Shown here: piece by piece, positions 31,866 to 39,312 of the stretch
How positions within the stretch are numbered: the stretch's first letter is position 1
How the letters are laid out: every line of letters begins with the position of its first letter
NCBI GenBank assembly: GCA_015229115.1
Contig: JADGCH010000001.1
Coordinates: 112,547-155,931 of the forward strand
From: Magnetococcales bacterium
GTDB lineage: Bacteria > Pseudomonadota > Magnetococcia > Magnetococcales > JADGCH01
Length of the DNA: 43,385 bases
Direction: 5' to 3'
Made by a program: the position numbers and the translations under genes
The notes under the pieces: generated by a model
The model's database searches: none
What the model saw: the letters and a program-made list of their open reading frames with translations, nothing else
What the model was told of the DNA's origin: nothing

Positions 31866-32318
31866 ATGAGAAAGACATTGGGTGTTTTGGCTGTTGCAGC
31901 CGTACTCGCCGGTGGTGTCATGCTGACTGCCGATAGCGCGTCAGCTTGGTGGGGTGGACCCGGTTGGGGTAACAATGGCTGGGGTAACGGCAACGGCAAC
32001 GGTAGCGGTTATGGCGGTGGCAATGCCCGCGGCAATTTCGGTATCAACATGGGCGGCGATATGGGTGGCTGGGGCAATAACGGCTGGAATGGCAACAACG
32101 GCTGGGGTGGCGGTGGCTATCCTGGCGGCTGGGGCGGTTACCCCGGTGGCTGGGGTGGTTACCCCGGTGGCTGGGGCGGTGGTTACCCCGGTGCTGGTGG
32201 CTGGGGCGGTGGTTACCCCGGTGCTGGTGGCTGGGGCGGTCCTTACAATCGTGGTCCATGGGGCGGCGCTCCTGGTGCGCAGAACGATGCACCTCCTGCT
32301 GGTGGCAACGCCAAATAG
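31866..32318 (+). CDS. Small exported Gly/Trp/Tyr-rich protein, paralogue of the previous gene
   Basis: 150 residues. Signal peptide RKTLGVLAVAAVLAGGVMLT ending near DSASA, then AWWGGPGWGNNGWGNGNG. It shares the SASAWWG/DASAWWG junction and the motif FGINMGGDMGGWGNN with the preceding gene, so the two arose by duplication. The middle has WGGYPGG and WGGGYPGAGG repeats and a Pro/Ala-rich end. Start ATG 31866 with GGAG about 9 nt upstream. Sulfur-globule-like by composition, as for its neighbour. Confidence 0.75.
   Translation: MRKTLGVLAVAAVLAGGVMLTADSASAWWGGPGWGNNGWGNGNGNGSGYGGGNARGNFGINMGGDMGGWGNNGWNGNNGWGGGGYPGGWGGYPGGWGGYPGGWGGGYPGAGGWGGGYPGAGGWGGPYNRGPWGGAPGAQNDAPPAGGNAK
32171..32230 (+). 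repeat. Two tandem 30-bp repeats in the second Gly/Trp-rich gene
   Basis: Units 32171-32200 and 32201-32230 are identical; each encodes ten residues of the WGGGYPGAGG type. Preceding GGYPGGW units are shorter and related. Confidence 0.85.
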
Positions 32319-32347
32319 TTTTGTGTTGCTCTTGTCCGATGGGAAAC

Positions 32348-32379
32348 GGGGGACAGCTGGTCTGTCTCCCTGTTTTTTT
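32348..32379 (+). terminator. Rho-independent terminator after the Gly/Trp-rich genes
   Basis: Stem GGGGGACAG (32348-32356) pairs with CTGTCTCCC (32362-32370), one G-U pair, loop CTGGT, followed by TGTTTTTTT. It lies 30 bp after the stop at 32318. Confidence 0.8.
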
Positions 32380-32394
32380 CATAGTTGATCCAGT

Positions 32395-32431
32395 AAAAAA
32401 CAGGGGACAGGGCAGCTGTCTTCCTGTTTTT
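32395..32431. terminator. Second, similar hairpin (possible bidirectional terminator or attenuator)
   Basis: A-run plus CAGG-G-GACAG (to 32410), loop GGCAG, then CTGTC-TT-CCTG and TTTTT. The GACAG...CTGTC core and flanks match the hairpin 45 bp upstream, so the two appear to be tandem copies. It sits 23 bp upstream of the start codon at 32454, where it could attenuate that gene. Confidence 0.65.
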
Positions 32432-32453
32432 ACACCAGAGGAGAATGAAACCC

Positions 32454-33152
32454 ATGACGGATGCCCATCCTCCCAGGGGAGGGACTACCCAGTCCGGCTC
32501 TGCTGAGGTGCCGCTTGCTGATGTGTCATCGGTGCGTCGCGGTACCACCTTTCTGCCCATCGGCAAGTACAAGGAATGCGATCACTGCTCGTCGACCGTT
32601 CTGGAGCAGTTTGCCAAGAGTTTCGATAAGAGTGCCAGGCGTTGGGAGCTGATTGTTTATCCCTCCATGTTCGGGTTTATCATACTGGCCATGTACGGAT
32701 TTTTTCTCATTTACAGTCTGACTCAGGATATCCGTACCATGTCAGCCTCAATCGATCCCAATATGGGGCGTAACATGGGCAGTTTGTCGACCAATATTGG
32801 CAGCCTCTCCAATAATATTGAGTTAATGTCAACCCATCTGGAGTACATCAGTGACAACATGGAGACCATGTCGGTCGATATGCAGAACATGGCCGAGAGC
32901 ATTGACAGTATGACGGAGTCGGTAACAGCCATGTCCAGTCACGTGGCCGATATGAACAAAAACGTCACCCATATCGCCAAGGTGATGGACGACATGACGG
33001 TCAAGCTGAATGCGCTGGCTCCCATGAACAACAGCATGCTGTCTATGACTCAGGCGATGCAGGCCATGACCAGTTCCGTCACTCGTATGGGTTATGATTT
33101 TAACGGTGCTGCACGTCCCATGAGTTTTATCAATCGTTTTATGCCTTGGTAG
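32454..33152 (+). CDS. Membrane-anchored coiled-coil protein of unknown function
   Basis: 232 residues. A polar N-terminal segment with a CDHC pair (KYKECDHCSS) precedes one membrane helix (IVYPSMFGFIILAMYGFFLI, near residue 70-90), then about 110 residues of heptad-like helix unusually rich in Met, Ser, Asn and Asp (LSTNIGSLSNNIELMSTHL; MAESIDSMTESVTAMSSHV). It ends in a hydrophobic SFINRFMPW tail. No signalling domain is present, so it is not a chemoreceptor. Start ATG 32454 has AGAGGAGA with a 10-nt spacer; ATG 32445 is too close to it. leuS starts 12 bp downstream. Confidence 0.75.
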   Translation: MTDAHPPRGGTTQSGSAEVPLADVSSVRRGTTFLPIGKYKECDHCSSTVLEQFAKSFDKSARRWELIVYPSMFGFIILAMYGFFLIYSLTQDIRTMSASIDPNMGRNMGSLSTNIGSLSNNIELMSTHLEYISDNMETMSVDMQNMAESIDSMTESVTAMSSHVADMNKNVTHIAKVMDDMTVKLNALAPMNNSMLSMTQAMQAMTSSVTRMGYDFNGAARPMSFINRFMPW

Positions 33153-33164
33153 CACAGTGGGCTG

Positions 33165-35759
33165 ATGAACAAGCCGATGGACAAATATAATCCTCAGGCC
33201 ATTGAGGCTAAATGGCAGGCTGTCTGGGAAAAGGAACAGATTTTTCGCGCTACGGAGCAGGCCGATCGTGACAGCAAGTTTTATCTGCTGGTCATGTTCC
33301 CTTATCCGTCGGGACGCATTCATATGGGGCATGTGCGTAACTACGCCATTGGTGACCTGATCGCCCGTTATCAGCGTTTGCGTGGACGTAATGTACTGCA
33401 CCCCATGGGGTGGGATGCTTTTGGCATGCCGGCTGAGAATGCGGCCGCCAAACAGGGTGTCCATCCCAATGACTGGACTTGGCGCAACATCGATACCATG
33501 CGGCGTGAGTTGAAGTCGATGGGGCTGTCCTACGACTGGGGCCGTGAATTGGCCACCTGTGATCCGCAATATGCCCATTGGGAACAACATCTATTTTTGC
33601 GTCTTTATCAGCGCGGGTTGGTTTATCGGCGCAGTGCTCTGGTCAACTGGGATCCGGTCGATCAGACTGTACTAGCCAATGAGCAGGTCATTGACGGCAA
33701 GGGATGGCGCAGCGGGGCTCCGATCGAGCGACGTGAACTATGGCAATGGTTCCTGCGTATTACCGCTTATAGCGATGAATTACTGGAAGGTCTTAACCAG
33801 CTGACCGGTTGGCCCGATACGGTGCGTCTCATGCAGACCAACTGGATCGGCCGCAGCCATGGCGTCGAGTTTTCCTTTGCCATTGAGGGTCATGACGAGC
33901 GGCTGCAGGTCTATACCACCCGACCCGATACCATCATGGGTGTTACCTTCTGTTCCATTGCCGCTGAGCATCCGCTGGCGCGTAAGGTGGCGTCCAGAGA
34001 CGCCGGAGCTCATGAGTTTATTCGCGATTGCCAACGCTCCGGTACCAGCGAAGAGGCCATGGAGCGCATGGAAAAGAAGGGCTACGATACCGGCCTGAAG
34101 GCCATCCATCCCTTCACCGCAGCCCGAGTGCCCATTTTTATCGCCAATTTTGTTTTGATGAATTATGGCACGGGCGCGGTCATGGCTGTTCCGGCTCACG
34201 ACCAGCGCGATTTTGATTTTGCCCGCCGCTATGGTCTGCCCATTCGTGCTGTCATTCAACCACCAGGGGAGCCGTTGCGTGGCGAGACCATGACCGAAGC
34301 CTGGACCGGTGCTGGTGTACTGGTCCATTCCGGTCCATTTGATGGTCTTGATCATGAACGGGCCAAAAAGCGGGTCGCCGAGGCATTGGTGCAGCAGGGG
34401 ATCGGTAAGGAGCTGGTCAACTACCGTCTACGCGACTGGGGTATTTCACGGCAGCGTTACTGGGGCAATCCCATTCCGATGATTCATTGTCCCAACTGTG
34501 GAGTCGTTCCTGTGCCAGAGGAGCAATTGCCGGTGGCATTGCCGCATGACGTTGAATTAACGGGCGTTGGCAATCCACTTGAACGTCACCCAACGTGGAA
34601 GCATGTCTGCTGTCCTGGCTGTGGTGCAGCCGCGTTGCGTGAGACCGATACCATGGACACTTTCGTTGAATCTTCCTGGTATTTTTTGCGTTATTGTTGC
34701 CCCCATTTGAGCGACGCCCCCCTCGATCATCAGCAAATCAACTACTGGATGCCGGTCAACCAGTATGTTGGTGGTGTTGAGCACGCCGTGATGCACCTGC
34801 TCTATGCCCGCTTTTTTCACAAGGCCCTGCGTGATTTAGGCGAGGTGGATTGTGATGAGCCCTTCACCCGATTGCTGACACAGGGTATGGTGCGTAAGGA
34901 TACCTATCGTTGTCCGGAGCACGGCTGGCGCTATCCGGCTGATGTGCTAGAGCAGGAAGGGCAGCTGTTATGCCGTACCTGTCAGGCGGTGATTGAGGTG
35001 GGACGCAACGAGAAAATGTCCAAGAGCAAGCTCAATATCGTTGACCCCAACGACCTGATTGCCGGCTATGGTGCCGATACGGCGCGGCTGTTCATGCTGT
35101 TTGCCGCACCACCGGAGCGGGATCTGGAGTGGAATGACAGCGGTATCGATGGTGCCTGGCGTTTCCTCAACCGGCTGTGGCGTCTGGTTCACGACATTGT
35201 CGGTCGGATACCGCCAGGATGCGTAGCCGCGACGGCCATGGTGGGTGATGACTCATTGCGCCATCTGCGCGGCAGGACTCATGCTACCATTGATAAGGTC
35301 AGCTTTGATATGGAGCGGCAGCAATTCAATACTGGTATTGCTGCCATTATGGAGTTGGTCAGCGAAGGACAGCAGTTTCTGGCTGGCCGTGATGGGGCGG
35401 TGACTCCTGAGGAGGCATCGGTATTGCGCGAGTTGGCTGAAAGCGCCGTGGTGCTGCTTAATCCTTATGCTCCCCATATCACGGAGGAGCTGTGGCGGGT
35501 GTTGGGGTATGACTCCCACCTTGCTCTGCACCGTTGGCCGCAGGCTGATCCAGTCGCGTTGCAGCGTCAGGAGATGACCATCGTGGTCCAGGTGAACGGC
35601 AAGTTGCGTGCCCGATTGGTTGTTCCGGTCGATGTGACGCAAGCGAGTCTTGAGGCCATGGCACAGGCCGATAGCCGGGTGCAGCCCTGGATTGCCGGTA
35701 AGCAGGTGCGTCAGGTGGTGGTGGTGCCGGGGCGTCTGGTCAATCTTGTGGTAGGGTGA
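33165..35759 (+). CDS. leuS: Leucyl-tRNA synthetase
   Basis: Charges tRNA-Leu; 864 residues against about 860 in E. coli. Class I signatures: HIGH as HMGHVRNYAIGD (near residue 49), and KMSKSKLN near residue 617. The editing (CP1) domain is complete (TTRPDTIMGVTFCSIAAEHPLA, YGTGAVMAVPAHDQRDFDFA) and the zinc-binding region has CPNCG and CPGCG pairs. A third Cys/His cluster (YRCPEHGWRYP, CRTCQ) sits just before KMSKS as in bacterial LeuRS. It overlaps lptE by 4 bp (GTGA), a common bacterial arrangement. Confidence 0.98.
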   Translation: MNKPMDKYNPQAIEAKWQAVWEKEQIFRATEQADRDSKFYLLVMFPYPSGRIHMGHVRNYAIGDLIARYQRLRGRNVLHPMGWDAFGMPAENAAAKQGVHPNDWTWRNIDTMRRELKSMGLSYDWGRELATCDPQYAHWEQHLFLRLYQRGLVYRRSALVNWDPVDQTVLANEQVIDGKGWRSGAPIERRELWQWFLRITAYSDELLEGLNQLTGWPDTVRLMQTNWIGRSHGVEFSFAIEGHDERLQVYTTRPDTIMGVTFCSIAAEHPLARKVASRDAGAHEFIRDCQRSGTSEEAMERMEKKGYDTGLKAIHPFTAARVPIFIANFVLMNYGTGAVMAVPAHDQRDFDFARRYGLPIRAVIQPPGEPLRGETMTEAWTGAGVLVHSGPFDGLDHERAKKRVAEALVQQGIGKELVNYRLRDWGISRQRYWGNPIPMIHCPNCGVVPVPEEQLPVALPHDVELTGVGNPLERHPTWKHVCCPGCGAAALRETDTMDTFVESSWYFLRYCCPHLSDAPLDHQQINYWMPVNQYVGGVEHAVMHLLYARFFHKALRDLGEVDCDEPFTRLLTQGMVRKDTYRCPEHGWRYPADVLEQEGQLLCRTCQAVIEVGRNEKMSKSKLNIVDPNDLIAGYGADTARLFMLFAAPPERDLEWNDSGIDGAWRFLNRLWRLVHDIVGRIPPGCVAATAMVGDDSLRHLRGRTHATIDKVSFDMERQQFNTGIAAIMELVSEGQQFLAGRDGAVTPEEASVLRELAESAVVLLNPYAPHITEELWRVLGYDSHLALHRWPQADPVALQRQEMTIVVQVNGKLRARLVVPVDVTQASLEAMAQADSRVQPWIAGKQVRQVVVVPGRLVNLVVG

Positions 35760-36334
35760 GAGAGAAATTGCTAATCACGTCGGGTTGTCGGCCTGTTCTG
35801 CTGCTGTTGGTCGTTGTGGTGGCAGGGTTATCGGGGTGCGGCTATCATTTTCCGGGGGATCGACCGGTGCTGTTGCAGATCGATGCAACGAAGCCAGCCG
35901 TTGCGCTGCATCGGGCTGTTGTAGAGGTGCACGGTGATGGCGCCGAGGATCGCCCCCTGTTGGCGCGCATGCTGCGTGAACGGCTGACGTATCGGCTGGC
36001 CGCATCTTCCGATAACCAGTCGGGCAGCAGCCATGACAGCGGTGCTTCTGTGACCATCCGGCTGGCGATGAGGCGCGTGGAACGCACCCTTCAGGTGGAA
36101 GAGAAGAAACGCAGTACCAACCAGTACCGTGTGGTGATGCGGGCTGTACCAACGCTGCTGATAGACGGCAAACCTACCAGCAGCAAGCCGTTGCCGGAAG
36201 TGCGCGGTTGGGCGACCTATTACGCCATGCCGGCTGCTACCTCCAACCAAGCCAATCAGCAGCAGGCAGAGATCGAGGCCATGAACCAGCTGGTAGACTC
36301 GCTGGTAGCCTGGTTGCTGGCACCCCGTTCCTGA
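35756..36334 (+). CDS. lptE: LPS-assembly lipoprotein LptE
   Basis: 192 residues. A signal peptide ends in a lipobox with the LptE-type sequence GLSGCGYHFPGD. The mature part (RMLRERLTYRLAAS, YRVVMRAVPTLLIDG) matches the small LptE fold, and it terminates in a helix (EAMNQLVDSLVAWLL). With LptD, LptE inserts LPS into the outer membrane. Position after leuS is the typical gene order. The stop codon directly abuts that of the convergent pilin-like gene, with no spacer. Confidence 0.9.
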   Translation: MREKLLITSGCRPVLLLLVVVVAGLSGCGYHFPGDRPVLLQIDATKPAVALHRAVVEVHGDGAEDRPLLARMLRERLTYRLAASSDNQSGSSHDSGASVTIRLAMRRVERTLQVEEKKRSTNQYRVVMRAVPTLLIDGKPTSSKPLPEVRGWATYYAMPAATSNQANQQQAEIEAMNQLVDSLVAWLLAPRS

Positions 36335-36805
36335 TTACCAACAGGCCGTACTATCGCTACCGCGGGCACTTTTGGCAGTTCCCTTTTTGTCGTAAGTGAA
36401 GGCACCGCATTTGCTGTCGCTCAACTGATCTCCTTGGGGTTCGGCAACCAGGGTAAAGGTTCTGTCGTCTGCAGAGGTGACCACAACCTTGTAAAGTCCA
36501 CTGGGTGAAGCAACACTCCAGTCTTCGACATCGCTGTAACCGAGCTGGTCCAGCTCGGTGGTGTAGCGTTTATGCTTCTGAAAATAGGCTTCCTGACGTT
36601 TGGCTACCTCCATCAGCAAGTTCTTGGCTTCAGACCGGTTGGCCACCTGTTGCTGTTCCTGGGCAACCCTCTGGGCATACTGATAATCGTAAGAAATAAT
36701 TCCGGTCAACAGCAACGCAATCACCGCTCCAACCAGGATCATGGTCATGGTGGTGTCGGCACTGCCGTTTTGCGTGTTGGGATCGACTGCCAATACCTGT
36801 ATCAT
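36335..36805 (-). CDS. PilE-like pilin ectodomain protein with non-canonical N-terminus
   Basis: 156 residues. The C-terminal part looks like PilE/minor pilins: RYTTELDQLGYSD, then TFTLVAEPQGDQLSDSKCGAF, and a final Cys pair (KCGAF...STACW) closing the D-loop. The helix (AKNLLMEVAKRQEAYFQKHK) also fits. The expected prepilin leader, with GFTLIEL after a short basic peptide, is absent; instead a 20-residue polar segment precedes the hydrophobic stretch TMILVGAVIALLLTGIISY. It may therefore be an anchored pilin-like protein that is not processed by prepilin peptidase. ATG 36805 is one nt after the upstream zntB stop. Confidence 0.75.
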   Translation of the reverse strand: MIQVLAVDPNTQNGSADTTMTMILVGAVIALLLTGIISYDYQYAQRVAQEQQQVANRSEAKNLLMEVAKRQEAYFQKHKRYTTELDQLGYSDVEDWSVASPSGLYKVVVTSADDRTFTLVAEPQGDQLSDSKCGAFTYDKKGTAKSARGSDSTACW

Positions 36806-36806
36806 A

Positions 36807-37829
36807 CTAGTCAAACCACTTGAGTTTTTTGAAGATGAAATAGCTCACCACCATGATCAGAATCAGCCCCATGACCTCAAAGGTAAATCCCCACGGCGTA
36901 GCCGTACCGGCTTGTCCCGGGATACCTTCGATATTGGTCCCCAACAAGCTGGTCACGGCGTTAACGGGCATAAGAAAGGCGGTAAACACCGCGACGATCT
37001 TCATGGTCTGGTTCATTTTCTGGGCTTGGTTGTTGTTGATTTCATCCTGGAGCACACTGCCTCGTTCACGACAGGAATCCAGATCGGTCAGATAATGATG
37101 AAACCGGTTGCTAATCTCGTGGCAGCGACGGCGATGATGGTCATCCATCCAGGGAACGCGCTCGATTTGCAGCAGATTGAGGGCTTCCTGCTGGGGTAGC
37201 AGATGACGACGAAGCTCAATGATCTGATGGCGCACCGCAGTCAGCTCCTGCTGCATATCGTTATTGGGATCCAGCAGGATCAGATCCTCCAGGTTATCGA
37301 CCTCATGATCGATACGGGTCAGCAGAGGCTCCATGCGTGACACCAGATGATGGAGGATGTCGAGCAGCAGGTCACCACTGTTATGATGAGCCGGCTTTTT
37401 CTTGATCTCTGTCCTCAGTTCATCGAAAACCCGCACTGAGGCCGAACGCAGCACAATGACCCGGTGTGAATCGACCCAGATATTGACAGTGGCCAGTTTG
37501 TCATCGTCGTGCGTCGGTGACTGGTTGGTTGCCCGCAATGTGATCAGTGTTCCGTCCCGAAAGGAGAGACAACGTGGACGATTTTCGGTACGCAGCAACG
37601 TATTGACGACCGATGCATCCAGTTGGCTGGCACTACTGCGCAACCAGCGTTGCGTTTCCTGGCCACCTGGATGTCCTACCAGCCAGAGTAGACCATTGTC
37701 TGGTTGCCACTTCAGTACCTCCTGCCAACCTATTTCACGGCTGCTACCTTGACTATCTAGTAGGAGCGCAAATACCGAATAGCCTGGGTTGACGCCTGTT
37801 GCGATGGTCGATGAAGAGGATTTATCCAT
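36807..37829 (-). CDS. zntB: ZntB/CorA-family divalent cation transporter
   Basis: 340 residues. The cytoplasmic N-terminal domain (RPRCLSFRDGTLITLRATNQ) and helical stalk (ERVPWMDDHHRRR) match ZntB closely. Two C-terminal helices carry the GxN signature as LLGTNIEGIPG, which is the ZntB-like form (CorA has GMN). E. coli ZntB imports zinc with protons. The gene overlaps the mgtE stop by 8 bp and has no strong ribosome binding site, suggesting translational coupling. The C-terminal FKKLKWFD is basic. Confidence 0.92.
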   Translation of the reverse strand: MDKSSSSTIATGVNPGYSVFALLLDSQGSSREIGWQEVLKWQPDNGLLWLVGHPGGQETQRWLRSSASQLDASVVNTLLRTENRPRCLSFRDGTLITLRATNQSPTHDDDKLATVNIWVDSHRVIVLRSASVRVFDELRTEIKKKPAHHNSGDLLLDILHHLVSRMEPLLTRIDHEVDNLEDLILLDPNNDMQQELTAVRHQIIELRRHLLPQQEALNLLQIERVPWMDDHHRRRCHEISNRFHHYLTDLDSCRERGSVLQDEINNNQAQKMNQTMKIVAVFTAFLMPVNAVTSLLGTNIEGIPGQAGTATPWGFTFEVMGLILIMVVSYFIFKKLKWFD

Positions 37830-39225
37830 GTCGATTGATCAAAATGGTAGCGATAACAAAATAGTTAATGACACCCAGTATGTCGAGCAGGGTGGTCAGG
37901 GATCGACCTGTGACGCCGGCTGGGTCGGCATCCAGTTTTTTCGACAGCATGGGAACGATCAGGGCAATGATGGGAGCCATGATCATGTTAACCAGGATGG
38001 TTAAACCGACAATCTGCCCAAGCAGGACATTGTGGTCAAACATCAGCCAAGCGACAAGTCCGCAGATGGTACCGTAAAAACCGCCCAGCAGCAAACCTGT
38101 GCCCAGCTCGCGCAGTAGCAGCGGGGTAAACTGGGCCAGTTTGATGGTCCCGGTCGTCAAACCGCGCACCGTCACCGTAGCGGCTACCATACCGACATTA
38201 CCAGTCATATTCATGATAATCGGCAGAAAGGCGCTCATGGCCATCTCTTTGGCCAGTACGCTGTCGACGTAGTAATCGATAACGCCGCTGGCGATCAGGC
38301 CGCCAATAACGGCAATAAACAGCCAGGGCATGCGTGCCTTGAACGATTCGATAAAAGAGTTGGAGAGCACAGCCGTGTTGTTGGTACCGGCCATGTTGAG
38401 CATGTCATCGGCCATATCCTGTTCGATGGCATCGATGACATCATCAACGGTGACCAGACCGACTAATACACCCATGTCATCGACTACCGGAATACCCAGC
38501 AACCGGTGACGTCGTACCAGCTCCGATACTTCCGTCTGTGAGGTATCAGTACGTACCAGGATGACCTGACTGCTCATGATCTGGCCAATTTTCTTTTGTG
38601 GATCGGCCAACAGCAGTTGTCGCAGTGAACTGACACCGACCAGGTGTTGATCTTCATCCAGCACATACAGGTAAAAGACCATTTCGTAGTAGGGCAGTTT
38701 GCGCACTGCTTCGATGGCTTCGTTCACGGTGGTGTCGGCGGGCAAGGCAAAAAACTGTGAAGTCATGATGCCACCTGCTGTATCAGGGGCATACTGCAGC
38801 AGATCCTCTACCTCCTTGATGCTTTCCTCATCCATGCCACCCATGAACTGTCGCGCCAGTTCCGGACTGAGTTGGCTGATGATATCGGCACGGTCATCCG
38901 GGGCCAGCTCCTCAATGATGGGAATAATCTTGCCAATCTCGGCTTCCTGCAAGATATAGCTTTGCAGTCCATCGTTCAGTTGCTTCAGGGTATTGGCGGC
39001 AACACGTGGCACACGGATCAGTAAAAACAGCTTGAGCACATCCTCACGTGGAAAGTGTTCCAGGATGTGGGCAAGATCCGACGGAAACAGGCGTGAAATA
39101 ATCTTTTCCAATGCAGTGAAAGAACCTTTACGGTACAATCGCCGGATGGTTTCAAGATATTGGGAATGAAGTTGGGTTTTGTCCTGTAATAAGGATTTGT
39201 TCCTGTCGATCGTCATCTGAGTCAT
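37822..39225 (-). CDS. mgtE: Magnesium transporter MgtE
   Basis: 467 residues, close to the 450 of known MgtE. Order: N-domain superhelix (AHILEHFPREDVLKLF, LAPDDRADIISQLSPE), two CBS domains (about residues 140-260; PIFF-like DTAGGIMTSQFFALP and SSQVILVRTD), a plug helix, then five membrane helices. The ion-selective pore stretch is FLPIIMNMTGNVGMVAATV, with the family's DxxG segment (TLLDILGVINYF) near the end. It imports Mg2+ and is gated by cytoplasmic Mg2+ through the N and CBS domains. It starts the mgtE-zntB-pilin-like set; an 87-bp gap separates it from divergent glnE, with no promoter I can call. Confidence 0.96.
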   Translation of the reverse strand: MTQMTIDRNKSLLQDKTQLHSQYLETIRRLYRKGSFTALEKIISRLFPSDLAHILEHFPREDVLKLFLLIRVPRVAANTLKQLNDGLQSYILQEAEIGKIIPIIEELAPDDRADIISQLSPELARQFMGGMDEESIKEVEDLLQYAPDTAGGIMTSQFFALPADTTVNEAIEAVRKLPYYEMVFYLYVLDEDQHLVGVSSLRQLLLADPQKKIGQIMSSQVILVRTDTSQTEVSELVRRHRLLGIPVVDDMGVLVGLVTVDDVIDAIEQDMADDMLNMAGTNNTAVLSNSFIESFKARMPWLFIAVIGGLIASGVIDYYVDSVLAKEMAMSAFLPIIMNMTGNVGMVAATVTVRGLTTGTIKLAQFTPLLLRELGTGLLLGGFYGTICGLVAWLMFDHNVLLGQIVGLTILVNMIMAPIIALIVPMLSKKLDADPAGVTGRSLTTLLDILGVINYFVIATILINRHG

Positions 39226-39312
39226 ACGGTCGTCTACCTACACAACGTACAAAAGGTCAAAACACATAACATCCCACCCGAACGGGGCCATTCTGCTCTT
39301 CGAAAAGGATCA

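Noticed and set aside
31473-32318. CRISPR or minisatellite reading of the GGN-rich repeats
   Set aside because: Repeats keep the reading frame of two signal-peptide proteins with good ribosome binding sites; they are coding repeats.
32454-33152. Methyl-accepting chemotaxis protein
   Set aside because: No MCP signalling tip or HAMP domain; only one membrane helix and a Met-rich coiled coil.
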